Assembly: GCA_019745775.1 (NCBI GenBank)
Contig: JAIESR010000044.1
Coordinates: forward strand, 1-37,286
DNA: 37,286 nucleotides
From: Xanthobacteraceae bacterium
GTDB lineage: Bacteria; Pseudomonadota; Alphaproteobacteria; Rhizobiales; Xanthobacteraceae
Direction of reading: 5' to 3'
Below, one piece after another: positions 28,675-36,123 of this stretch. A program made the translations under genes and the position numbers. Each line of letters begins with the position of its first letter. The first letter of the stretch is position 1. Under the pieces are notes generated by a model that was not told the DNA's origin, made no database searches, and saw only the letters and a list, made by a program, of their open reading frames with translations.

Positions 28675-29445
28675 TCATGGCGGGTTCCGCTGGCGGATGC
28701 GCGCGACGAGCTCCTCCACCTTGGGCAGGATGCCCGCGACCATGCGGTCGACCCCGGCGGCGGTGGGATGGATGCCGTCACGCTGGTTGAGCTTGGCGTC
28801 GGCGGCGACGCCGTCGAGCAGGAACGGATGGAACAGCACGCCGTATCGGGCGGCGAGCTCCGGATAGACTGCCTCGAAGCGCTTGCCGAAATCCTCGCCG
28901 AGATTGGGCGCGGCGCGCATGCCCGCGAACAGCACGGGGATCTTACGCTCGCCGAGCCGGGCGAGGATCCCGTCCAGCGCCTTGCGCGTCACCGCCGGAT
29001 CGAGCCCGCGCAGCATGTCGTTGGCGCCGAGCGCGACGATGACGCCGTCGGTGTTGTCGCCGACCGCCCAGTCGAGCCGGGCGAGCCCGTTGGCGGCGGT
29101 GTCGCCGGAGACGCCGGCATCCGCAATCTCCACGGCTATCCCTTTGGCCTTGAGCGCCGCCTGCAGCCGGACCGGGAACGCCTGGCTGGCCGGCAGGCCG
29201 AGCCCGGTGGTGAGCGAATCGCCCAGCGCCACGATCCGCAGCGGCCGCTGGTCGATGGCAGGCGATTGGGCGCCGGCGGGGGCGAAAAACCCGCAGACAA
29301 CCGCCGCGACCAGCAATCCCCGGGCCGCAAGTCCCTGGACCGCAAGTCCCTGGACCGCAAGTCCCTGGACCGCTCGCGGGAAATGCCCATATGAGCGGTC
29401 GCGCCGCTTCTGCGGCGGCGAAGGTGACCGGCGGAACAGCGGCAT
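28675..29445 (-). CDS. tesA: TesA-like GDSL arylesterase / lysophospholipase, exported
   Basis: 256 residues from ATG 29445; the open frame further upstream only mirrors the ABC ATPase gene. Residues about 1-60 form a basic N-terminus and a long hydrophobic region that includes three VQGLA repeats, ending GFFAPAGA-QSPA as a signal peptide. A shorter start within the repeat (GTG codons) is possible. The SGNH fold shows block I IVALGDSLTTGLGLP, the Gly block GVSGDTAANG, GANDMLRG and the catalytic DGIHP near the C-terminus. It hydrolyses esters and thioesters in the periplasm. It is divergent from a YbbA-like ABC gene, the same arrangement as tesA/ybbA/ybbP in E. coli. Confidence 0.9.
   Translation of the reverse strand: MPLFRRSPSPPQKRRDRSYGHFPRAVQGLAVQGLAVQGLAARGLLVAAVVCGFFAPAGAQSPAIDQRPLRIVALGDSLTTGLGLPASQAFPVRLQAALKAKGIAVEIADAGVSGDTAANGLARLDWAVGDNTDGVIVALGANDMLRGLDPAVTRKALDGILARLGERKIPVLFAGMRAAPNLGEDFGKRFEAVYPELAARYGVLFHPFLLDGVAADAKLNQRDGIHPTAAGVDRMVAGILPKVEELVARIRQRNPP
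29325..29373. repeat. Three 15-bp tandem repeats within the tesA signal region
   Basis: CCGCAAGTCCCTGGA is repeated exactly three times (29325-29339, 29340-29354, 29355-29369) plus a partial CCGC. In the tesA-like gene it encodes three VQGLA units; the copy number can change without shifting frame. A degenerate fourth unit may precede it. It also lies about 75-120 bp upstream of the ABC ATPase start. Confidence 0.9.
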
Positions 29446-30142
29446 GAACGATACGTCCCCCCGCGGGAATGGCGCGGCGATCGCGCTCAGCGGGGTCAAC
29501 CTTTCGCTCGGCCGTGGCGCGGCGCGGGTGCACATCCTCAAAGACATCGGCCTCAATATAGGGCGTGGCGAGGCGATCGGAATGGTCGGTCCGTCCGGCT
29601 CCGGCAAGTCGACCCTGCTGATGGTGATGGCGGGGCTGGAACGCCCGGACACCGGCTCGGTCACCATCGCGGGCGAGGCGCTTGACGCGCTCGGCGAGGA
29701 CGAACTTGCGCGCTTCCGCGGCCGCAATGTCGGCATCGTGTTCCAGTCCTTCCACCTGATCCCGACCATGACCGCGCTCGAGAACGTCGCGGTGCCGCTC
29801 GAGCTTGCCGGCGCGAGCGATGCACACGAGCGCGCGGCCGCGGAACTGGCCGCGGTCGGATTGTCCGATCGCGCCACGCACTATCCCGCGGAACTGTCGG
29901 GCGGCGAGCAGCAGCGGGTCGCGCTCGCCCGTGCGCTGGCGCCTAATCCGGCGATCCTGATCGCCGACGAGCCGACCGGCAATCTCGACGAGGCGACCGG
30001 CGCCGAGATCGTCGATCTGATGTTCGCCGGCCACGACAAGCGCGGCACGACGCTCGTTCTGGTGACGCATGACACCGGGCTGGCGAAGCGCTGCGACCGC
30101 GTGGTGCGCATGCGCTCGGGACGGATCGAGACGCAATCATGA
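29444..30142 (+). CDS. ybbA: ABC transporter ATP-binding protein, YbbA/LolD type
   Basis: A 232-residue ATPase with Walker A GPSGSGKST at 49-57, Q-loop Gln101, signature LSGGEQQR at 151-158, Walker B ILIADEP at 171-177 and the switch His209. The FQSFHLIPTMTALENVAVPLEL segment is characteristic of the LolD/YbbA/MacB group that powers type VII (mechanotransmission) exporters. Its start codon shares two bases with that of the divergent tesA gene (CATG at 29443-29446). The partner permease is at 30962-33583, with an extra membrane gene in between. Confidence 0.94.
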   Translation: MNDTSPRGNGAAIALSGVNLSLGRGAARVHILKDIGLNIGRGEAIGMVGPSGSGKSTLLMVMAGLERPDTGSVTIAGEALDALGEDELARFRGRNVGIVFQSFHLIPTMTALENVAVPLELAGASDAHERAAAELAAVGLSDRATHYPAELSGGEQQRVALARALAPNPAILIADEPTGNLDEATGAEIVDLMFAGHDKRGTTLVLVTHDTGLAKRCDRVVRMRSGRIETQS

Positions 30143-30240
30143 AACCGGTAGAATGCGCCGTTGACTACCTTGTCGATCACGCCTGAAGTCGTTGCATCGC
30201 GTCCGTCTAAGGAAGCTGCGTGCCGATCCGCGGCACAATC

Positions 30241-30271
30241 CACCAAAAGGACATGTCACCAAAAGGACATG
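30241..30271 (+). repeat. Tandem 16-bp duplication containing the ribosome-binding site
   Basis: CACCAAAAGGACATG occurs at 30241-30255 and again at 30257-30271. The second AAGGA lies 9 nt before ATG 30277 and acts as its Shine-Dalgarno. The duplication provides a second AAGGACATG with its own ATG. Confidence 0.8.
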
Positions 30272-30276
30272 CAGAC

Positions 30277-30942
30277 ATGACGGCCGCCCTCAGCCTCGAC
30301 ACCGCTGCGCCGCGCATTCCGCTATGGCTCAAGCTCGTCTACACCGCGTTCATGGCGGTGCTGGTGCCGGTCTATCTCTACTATTACGGCTGGACCAACT
30401 TCCTCTATTTCTGCGACGTCGCGCTGATCCTCACGCTGATCGCCGTGTGGAAGGAAAATGCGCTGCTGGTATCGATGGGTGCGGTCGGAATCATCGTCCC
30501 GCAAATCATCTGGGTGATCGACTTCGTCGCCACCGCGATCGGCCTTCCGGTGGTCCACATGACCGCCTACATGTTCAACGCGTCGACCTCGCTGTTCCTG
30601 CGCGGGCTTTCGCTGTTCCACGGCTGGCTGCCGTTCCTGCTGATCTACCTGACGATGAAGCTCGGCTACGACCGCCGCGCGCTCGTCGCCTGGACGGTGC
30701 TGGCGTGGGTGCTGATCCTGATCTGCTTCTTGTTCATGCCGCCGCCGAACCCCAATGCCGGCCTGACCCCGGTCAACATCAACTACGTCTTCGGCTTCAA
30801 CGACGCCACGGCACAGACCTGGATGCCGGCCTGGGCGTGGGTGATCGGGATGATCGTGGTGATGCCGATCGTCTTCTTCCTGCCGGTGCACGTCCTGTTC
30901 AGCCGGTGGATGCCGAAGGCACCTGTCCAAGCAGCGAAATGA
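30277..30942 (+). CDS. Six-helix membrane protein of unknown function between ABC ATPase and permease
   Basis: A 221-residue inner-membrane protein with about six hydrophobic helices: residues about 15-35 (LVYTAFMAVLVPVYLYYYGW), 38-55, 62-88, 115-132 (WLPFLLIYLTMKLGY), 138-158 and 185-210. It is rich in Trp and Tyr. Start ATG 30277 is preceded by a duplicated AAGGA. It lies 134 bp after the ATPase gene and 19 bp before the permease gene. I recognise it only as resembling conserved uncharacterised bacterial membrane proteins. Position suggests cotranscription with the exporter, but a functional link is not shown. Confidence 0.82.
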   Translation: MTAALSLDTAAPRIPLWLKLVYTAFMAVLVPVYLYYYGWTNFLYFCDVALILTLIAVWKENALLVSMGAVGIIVPQIIWVIDFVATAIGLPVVHMTAYMFNASTSLFLRGLSLFHGWLPFLLIYLTMKLGYDRRALVAWTVLAWVLILICFLFMPPPNPNAGLTPVNINYVFGFNDATAQTWMPAWAWVIGMIVVMPIVFFLPVHVLFSRWMPKAPVQAAK

Positions 30943-30961
30943 AACCCACCTATAGAGTGCA

Positions 30962-33583
30962 ATGACCCTCGCATCAGGCCACCGCCGCGCCCCCACCCTG
31001 CCCTCCCCCGCAAGCGGGGGCGGGTTGGGGAACAGGCCGTCCCGCCTCGCGATCCCGCTGCGCTTTGCGTTGCGCGATCTGCGCGGGGGGCTGCGCGGCT
31101 TCTATGTGTTCATCGCCTGCATCGCGCTCGGCGTGATGGCGATCGCCGGCGTCAACTCGTTCGCGTCGAGCCTCGGCGACGGGCTGGCGCGCGAAGGCCG
31201 CACCATCCTCGGCGGCGATCTCTCGTTCACGCTGGTCCAGCGCGAGGCCGACGCCAGCGAGCGCGCCTTCCTTGACCGCGCCGGCCGTGTCTCCGCCGCC
31301 GCCACCATGCGGGCGATGGCGAGGACAATGGATGGCCGCTCCGCGCTGGTGGAAGTGAAGGCGGTCGACGGCGCCTATCCGCTGTTCGGCGCGGCACGGC
31401 TCGATCCCGCGATGCCGCTTGGCGATGCGCTGGCCGAGCGCGACGGCGCATTCGGCGCCGCCGTCGATCCGCTGCTCCTGGCGCGGCTCGACCTCAAGCC
31501 CGGCGCGCGCATCACCATCGGCAACGCCACCATTGAGATCCGCGCCGCGCTCACCGGCGAGCCCGATCGGCTGTCGGCGGGCGGCTTTGGCCTCGGGCCG
31601 CGGTTGATGATCAGCCCTGAAGCGCTGCGCGCCACCGGGCTGCTCCAGCCAGGCTCGCAGGTGCGCTGGCACTATCGTGTACGCCTGGCGGACAACGACG
31701 CCGGCGACGGCGCGGTGCAGCGCACGATCAACGCGGCTGGCGCACAAATCCCGGATGCCGGCTGGGAGGTGCGCAGCCGCAACAACGCATCGCCCGGGCT
31801 CGAACGCAACATCGAACGCTTCACGCAATACCTCACGCTGGTCGGCCTCACCGCGCTGCTGGTCGGCGGCGTCGGCGTCGCCAACGCGATCCGCGGCCAT
31901 CTCGACCGCAAGCGCGACACCATCGCCACCATGAAGTCGCTCGGCGCCACCGGCGGCAGCGTCTTCGCGCTCTACCTCACGCAGACCATGGTGCTCGCGT
32001 TCATCGGCGCCGTCCCCGGCCTCATCCTCGGCGCCGCGCTGCCGTTCCTGATCGACTGGGCGTTCGGCTCGATCATCCCGCTTCCACTTGCACCCACTTT
32101 GCATCTTGAAGACCTCGCGCTCGCGCTGCTCTACGGCCTGCTCACCGCATTGGCGTTTGCGATCTGGCCGCTCGGCCGCGCGCACGACGTCTCGGTCTCC
32201 GCGCTGTTCCGCGACGAGGTGGCGCCGGATCGCCAGTGGCCTCGCACGATCTACGTAGCGTTCACCGTGGTCGCAGTCACGACCCTGGCGGTGCTCGCCG
32301 TGAAGCTCGCCTACGACCAGCGCGTGGCGGCGCTGTTCGTGCTGGCGGCGGCCGGCGTGTTCGTGTCGTTGCGGCTGGTCGCGACGCTGGTGATGGCCGT
32401 GGCGAAGCGCGTGCCGCGGCCGCGCTCGACCGCGCTGCGGCTCGCCATCGCCAACATCCATCGCCCCGGCGCGCTGACGCCCAGCATCGTGATGTCGCTG
32501 GGCTTGGGTCTCGCGCTGCTCGTCACCGTGATCGAGGTCGACGGCAACCTGCGGCGCCAGTTCATCGCCGCGCTGCCGGCGCAGGCGCCGTCGTTCTTCT
32601 TCCTCGACATCCAGAATGCCGATGCCGAACGCTTCGACGCCTTCATCCGCGAGCGCGCGCCCGGCGCGACGCTCGAGCGGGTGCCGATGCTGCGTGGCAG
32701 GATCGTTTCAGCAAACAATGTGCGGGCCGAAGACATCCGCGTGCCGGCGAGCCAGAACTGGGTTCTGCAAAGCGATCGCGGCATTACCTATTCGGACACG
32801 ATCCCGCCCGGCTCGCGGGTATCGCAAGGCGCGTGGTGGCCGGCCGACTATTCCGGGCCGCCGCTCGTTTCCTTCGAAAGCCGCGTCGCCGGCGCGCTGG
32901 GTCTCACGATCGGCGACACGATCGTGGTCAATGTGCTCGGCCGCAACATCGAAGCGCGTGTCGCCAACCTGCGCACCCTCGACTGGCAGAGCCTCGGCAT
33001 CAACTTCGCCATGGTGTTCGCCCCCGCGAGCCTGCGCGGCGCGCCGCACCCCTTCATCGCCACGCTGACCTATCCCGGCGGTAGCACGGTCGCGCAGGAG
33101 ACCGCGCTCCTGAAGGCCGCCTCCGACACCTTCCCGTCGATCACCACGGTGCGCGTGCGCGAAGCGGTCGACTCGGTCGGCGGTCTCGTCACCAATCTTG
33201 TTTCCGCCCTGCGCGGCGCGAGCGCGCTGACGCTCCTGATCGCCGTGCTGGTGCTCGGCGGCGCGCTGGCGGCCGGGCACCGCCACCGCGTCTACGACGC
33301 GTTCGTGCTCAAGACCGTGGGCGCGACCCGCGGCAAGCTCCTTGCCGCCTACGCGCTCGAGTACCTGATGCTCGGCATCGCCACCGCCGTGTTCGGCGTC
33401 GCCGCCGGCACCGCCGCCGCCGCCTTCGTGATCGCCCAGGTGATGAACCTGCCCTTCACCTGGCTGCCGGGGCCGGACCTGGCGGCCGCCGCCGGCGCCA
33501 TCGTGGTTACCGTGGCGCTCGGCCTGATCGGCACTTTCCACGCGCTCGGGCAGAAACCGGCGCCGGTGCTGCGGAGCCTGTAA
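30962..33583 (+). CDS. ybbP: ABC transporter permease, FtsX-like, YbbP type
   Basis: An 873-residue permease with two FtsX/MacB-type modules. The first helix is at about 40-60 (GFYVFIACIALGVMAIAGVNSF), followed by a periplasmic domain, then a cluster of helices around 285-420 (LVGLTALLVGGVGVANAIRGHLDRKRDTIATMKSLGAT, the FtsX core). The second half ends LKTVGATRGKLLAAYALEYLMLGI and a last helix. This matches the YbbP exporter permease pairing with YbbA. The first 25 residues (PTLPSPASGGGLG) are encoded by a dispersed palindromic repeat and are not family sequence; TTG 31025 or a nearby codon may be the original start. Confidence 0.9.
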   Translation: MTLASGHRRAPTLPSPASGGGLGNRPSRLAIPLRFALRDLRGGLRGFYVFIACIALGVMAIAGVNSFASSLGDGLAREGRTILGGDLSFTLVQREADASERAFLDRAGRVSAAATMRAMARTMDGRSALVEVKAVDGAYPLFGAARLDPAMPLGDALAERDGAFGAAVDPLLLARLDLKPGARITIGNATIEIRAALTGEPDRLSAGGFGLGPRLMISPEALRATGLLQPGSQVRWHYRVRLADNDAGDGAVQRTINAAGAQIPDAGWEVRSRNNASPGLERNIERFTQYLTLVGLTALLVGGVGVANAIRGHLDRKRDTIATMKSLGATGGSVFALYLTQTMVLAFIGAVPGLILGAALPFLIDWAFGSIIPLPLAPTLHLEDLALALLYGLLTALAFAIWPLGRAHDVSVSALFRDEVAPDRQWPRTIYVAFTVVAVTTLAVLAVKLAYDQRVAALFVLAAAGVFVSLRLVATLVMAVAKRVPRPRSTALRLAIANIHRPGALTPSIVMSLGLGLALLVTVIEVDGNLRRQFIAALPAQAPSFFFLDIQNADAERFDAFIRERAPGATLERVPMLRGRIVSANNVRAEDIRVPASQNWVLQSDRGITYSDTIPPGSRVSQGAWWPADYSGPPLVSFESRVAGALGLTIGDTIVVNVLGRNIEARVANLRTLDWQSLGINFAMVFAPASLRGAPHPFIATLTYPGGSTVAQETALLKAASDTFPSITTVRVREAVDSVGGLVTNLVSALRGASALTLLIAVLVLGGALAAGHRHRVYDAFVLKTVGATRGKLLAAYALEYLMLGIATAVFGVAAGTAAAAFVIAQVMNLPFTWLPGPDLAAAAGAIVVTVALGLIGTFHALGQKPAPVLRSL
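30991..31030. repeat. Palindromic repeat forming codons 11-23 of the permease gene
   Basis: Nested dyad: CCCCCGC (31005-31011) with GCGGGGG (31014-31020), CCC (31001-31003) with GGG (31022-31024), and CCCCA (30991-30995) with TGGGG (31026-31030). It resembles the repeat at 34711-34754, suggesting one dispersed family. Confidence 0.75.
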
Positions 33584-33844
33584 CGGGAGCAGGAATCTGC
33601 GGAAGTTACCGGCGTAACGACCCCGGTCCCTGGGCACCCTGCCTGTCCGCCAAGCACTGTCACGAAACAAACTTGCGAAAATGCAATTTACCGCCAGTTC
33701 ATCTGGGGCTTAACAATCCGCTTGTGGCATCTGGCGCGAAATCCAAAGGCGCACTAGATTCCCCGCCATCAGGCGCCGCGCCGGTTCGACCGGCGTATCG
33801 CCGTATATCCGGCCCGGCGGCCGGTCACGAGAGAGGGAACTTCC
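33584..33844. other. Intergenic region upstream of the BI-1 gene
   Basis: 261 bp between the permease stop and the BI-1 start. It contains a short dyad (GTTAC-cggc-GTAAC at 33605-33618) and moderately AT-rich sequence around 33660-33720. I see no consensus promoter with proper spacing and no terminator with a T-tract. Confidence 0.4.
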
Positions 33845-34618
33845 ATGTCGAATTTCGACCCGAACTACGCCGTTCAGCGCGGCGTCGGTACGGACCGGAC
33901 GGCGGCCGAGATCGATCAGGGCCTGCGGTCCTACATGCTCGCTGTCTACAACTACATGGCCATCGGCGTGGCACTGACCGGCGTGGCGGCGTGGATCGCC
34001 TTCCAGCTTGCCGGCGGCTCGGCCATCACCCCGACGCCCCGCGGCATCACCGGCCTCACCGATTTCGGCCGGCTGCTGTTCAGCATGCCCGGCATGATCG
34101 TGATGCTGGTCGCCACCTTCGGCCTCGTGCTGTTCATCAGCTTCCGCATCGACAAACTGGCGCCGACCACGGCGCTGGCGCTGTTCCTGGTCTACGCGGC
34201 GCTGCTCGGCGTGATGCTGTCGTCGATCCTGTTCACCTACACCCAGACGTCGATCGTCCGCGTGTTCTTCATCTCGGCGGCGTCGTTCGGTGCGCTGAGC
34301 CTCTACGGCTACACGACCCAGCGCGACCTGTCGGCGTTCGGCGCCTTCCTCATCATGGGCCTCGTCGGCCTGTTCATCGCCATGATCGTCAACATGTTCT
34401 GGCAGAACACCATGATGGGCTTCATCATCTCCATCGTTGGCGTGCTGATCTTCGCCGGCCTGACCGCCTGGGACACCCAGAAGATCAAGGAGATGTATGA
34501 CGTGAACGACGACGGCACCATCACCGCCCGCAAGGCGATCATGGGCGCGCTCACGCTCTACCTCGACTTCATCAACCTGTTCCTGTTCCTGCTGCGGCTG
34601 CTCGGCGACCGCCGCTGA
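33845..34618 (+). CDS. Bax inhibitor-1 / YccA family membrane protein
   Basis: A 257-residue protein with a hydrophilic N-terminus of about 40 residues and seven helices. The start MSNFDPNYAVQRGVGTDRT and the AAEIDQGLRSYMLAVYNYMAIGVALTG segment are typical of alphaproteobacterial BI-1 proteins. The conserved C-terminal half has GLTAWDTQKIKEMYD, whose acidic residues belong to the pH-sensing Ca2+-leak site in structurally studied relatives, and LYLDFINLFLFLLRLLG. GAGAGGGAA lies before the start at the usual spacing. A strong terminator follows at 34638-34670, so it is a single-gene unit. Confidence 0.93.
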   Translation: MSNFDPNYAVQRGVGTDRTAAEIDQGLRSYMLAVYNYMAIGVALTGVAAWIAFQLAGGSAITPTPRGITGLTDFGRLLFSMPGMIVMLVATFGLVLFISFRIDKLAPTTALALFLVYAALLGVMLSSILFTYTQTSIVRVFFISAASFGALSLYGYTTQRDLSAFGAFLIMGLVGLFIAMIVNMFWQNTMMGFIISIVGVLIFAGLTAWDTQKIKEMYDVNDDGTITARKAIMGALTLYLDFINLFLFLLRLLGDRR

Positions 34619-34637
34619 CGCAACGGACCGACCTGCG

Positions 34638-34670
34638 ACGCCCCGGCCCAAAGCCGGGGCGTTTCTTTTT
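34638..34670 (+). terminator. Intrinsic terminator after the BI-1 gene
   Basis: Perfect 10-bp stem ACGCCCCGGC (34638-34647) / GCCGGGGCGT (34653-34662) with a 5-nt loop and a T-rich tail through 34670, starting 20 nt after the stop codon. Confidence 0.9.
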
Positions 34671-34710
34671 ATGGTGTTGGCGACGGCAGCCGCGCCGCGA
34701 GGGTGGTGGA

Positions 34711-34754
34711 CTCCCTCTCCCCGTTTTTACGGGGAGAGGGTTGGGGTGAGGGGC
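34711..34754. repeat. Palindromic repeat (CCCTCTCCCC type)
   Basis: Perfect 12-bp stem CCCTCTCCCCGT (34713-34724) / ACGGGGAGAGGG (34729-34740) with a TTTT loop, followed by TTGGGGTGAGGGG. This is a common dispersed element in Hyphomicrobiales. It separates the BI-1 terminator from the GNAT gene. Confidence 0.85.
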
Positions 34755-34809
34755 AAACGCAAGTTACAATGTGCGGCGAGTCCCCTTCACCCGGATCGCT
34801 TCGCCGCCC

Positions 34810-35337
34810 ATGCCACCAATCCCCATCCGCCCTGCCGAGCCCCGCGACCTCGCCGCGATCACCCGCATCTACGCCCATGCCGTCGAGCACGGCACTGCCT
34901 CGTTCGAGATCGATCCGCCGGACGAGGCCGAGATCACCCGGCGCTACCATGCGCTGCGCGCCGGGCGCTTTCCCTACCTCGTGGCGGAGATCGACGGCAC
35001 GGTCGCCGGCTACGCCTATGCCGGGCCTTATCGCGACCGCCCGGCCTACCGCTTCACCGTCGAGGATTCGATCTATATCGACCCCACCATGCACCGGCGC
35101 GGCGCCGGCCGTGCATTGTTGGAACGCTTGCTGGTCGAGGCGGAGAAGGAAGGCTTCCGGCAAATGATCGCGGTGATCGGCGATTCCAACCAGACGCCGT
35201 CGATCGCGCTGCACAAGGCGGCGGGCTTCCGGATGGTCGGCACCTTCGAGGCGGTCGGCTACAAGTTCGGCCGCTGGCTCGACAGCGTCCTGATGCAGAA
35301 GGCGCTGGGCAAAGGCGCGCGTTCGGCGCCGCTCTGA
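34810..35337 (+). CDS. GNAT N-acetyltransferase, phosphinothricin acetyltransferase-like
   Basis: A 175-residue GNAT protein from ATG 34810 (MPPIPIRPAEPRDLAAITRIYAHAV), chosen because the family domain starts here. The acetyl-CoA loop is HRRGAGRALLERLL near 97-110. Other family features are GYAYAGPYRDRPAYRFTVEDSIYI, the NQTPSIALHKAAGFRMVGTF segment and a KFGRWLDSVLMQK end. These match the PAT/Bar and MddA group, which acetylates phosphinothricin, methionine sulfoximine or related amino-acid analogues. The native substrate is unknown. No good Shine-Dalgarno is visible. It converges on the DUF2794 gene with one base between stops. Confidence 0.88.
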   Translation: MPPIPIRPAEPRDLAAITRIYAHAVEHGTASFEIDPPDEAEITRRYHALRAGRFPYLVAEIDGTVAGYAYAGPYRDRPAYRFTVEDSIYIDPTMHRRGAGRALLERLLVEAEKEGFRQMIAVIGDSNQTPSIALHKAAGFRMVGTFEAVGYKFGRWLDSVLMQKALGKGARSAPL

Positions 35338-35338
35338 C

Positions 35339-35707
35339 CTACACCACCACGCTCAGCGGCTTGTCGATCGAGCGCAGCACGCGGTCGAGCTCGTGGCCGC
35401 GGCGCACGATCAGGCCGGTGGCGGAGATCACGCTGTAGGCGCCCTGGCGGCGCGCGAGCTTCGGGCTCTTCTCGATGCGGTAGATCGGCACTTCGCTGGA
35501 GCGGCGGAAGACGGAGAACACGGCGCGGTCGCGCAGGAAATCGATGGCGTAGTCACGCCATTCGCCGGCGGCGACCATGCGGCCATAGAGATTGAAGATG
35601 CGGTTGAGCTCGCGCCGGTCGAAGGTCACCTGGTTTGCGGGGGCGAAGCGTTGCGATTCGCCCCCGTGGCTCTGGCTTGGATCGGTATCTCCTGGTTCCA
35701 GGCTCAT
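35339..35707 (-). CDS. DUF2794 domain-containing protein
   Basis: A 122-residue cytoplasmic protein from ATG 35707; the upstream open frame lacks family character. After a polar N-terminus of about 30 residues it contains VTFDRRELNRIFNLYGRMVAAGEWRDYAIDFLRDRAVFSVFRR and YRIEKSPKLARRQGAYSVISATGLIVRRGHELDRVLRSI, the full DUF2794 sequence seen across alphaproteobacteria. Function is unknown. No intrinsic terminator is seen after its stop codon. Confidence 0.88.
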   Translation of the reverse strand: MSLEPGDTDPSQSHGGESQRFAPANQVTFDRRELNRIFNLYGRMVAAGEWRDYAIDFLRDRAVFSVFRRSSEVPIYRIEKSPKLARRQGAYSVISATGLIVRRGHELDRVLRSIDKPLSVVV

Positions 35708-35911
35708 TGGCCGTCTCCATCTGTGACAGAACGATGATCGCGCCGGAACCCGGCGGGGGCAAGAGGGATAGAATATGATCCACTTGCGGGCCCCCCTCAC
35801 CGGAAAGATCGTGGTCGGACAGCGCGCAACAAGCGTGATGCGACAAAGTCGCGCGCCATCGTCGCACTCACGAATTCGTCAATGGAATCATATTGCTGCC
35901 CGATTTCGGTC

Positions 35912-36103
35912 AATCGGGGGTCAACCTGGAATGGGAAACGAAAGGCTGTTGCCTCAGGGCCCGGTCTGCTTCCGAGCGCCGGATTCCTCAGCCCCCCAGC
36001 CCCCCGGGGTTTGGAGCAGGCCGGGCCCAATCGTTTGTAGGTAGCGTTTAGTTCAATCCCCCAACGTTTCTTCGGGCCGGCATTGTTGTGCCGGCCCTTT
36101 TTT
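35912..36103 (+). ncRNA. Candidate structured small RNA, 6S-like architecture, with terminator
   Basis: Inside a 416-bp gene-free region. A perfect 13-bp stem (one G-U) joins 35957-35969 (GGGCCCGGTCTGC) to 36016-36028 and closes an apical region of 46 nt. It is flanked by nearly equal single-stranded stretches (35941-35956 and 36029-36044). Outside these, AAACG (35936-35940) can pair with CGTTT (36045-36049), GGAA with TTC, and GGGGG (35916-35920) with CCCCC (36058-36062). Closing stem, large central bubble and apical stem are the plan of 6S RNA, which mimics an open promoter. A perfect terminator follows at 36074-36103 although no plus-strand gene lies nearby. No clear promoter was found, and the 6S identity is inference. 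Confidence 0.42.
36074..36103 (+). terminator. Orphan intrinsic terminator
   Basis: GGGCCGGC (36074-36081) / GCCGGCCC (36090-36097) with an 8-nt loop, followed by TTTTTT at 36098-36103. It reads on the plus strand only (no T-tail on the minus strand). The nearest plus-strand gene ends 737 nt upstream, so it most likely ends a small RNA. Confidence 0.85.
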
Positions 36104-36123
36104 GTTGTGTGCACCTGGTGCGC

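Noticed and set aside
33605-33618. GTTAC-cggc-GTAAC dyad before the BI-1 gene
   Set aside because: Only 5 bp, expected by chance in a window of this size; not listed as an operator.
35899-35918. CCCGATT / AATCGGG hairpin as a terminator
   Set aside because: No T-tract on either strand; it may compete with the outer stem of the candidate RNA but does not look like a terminator.
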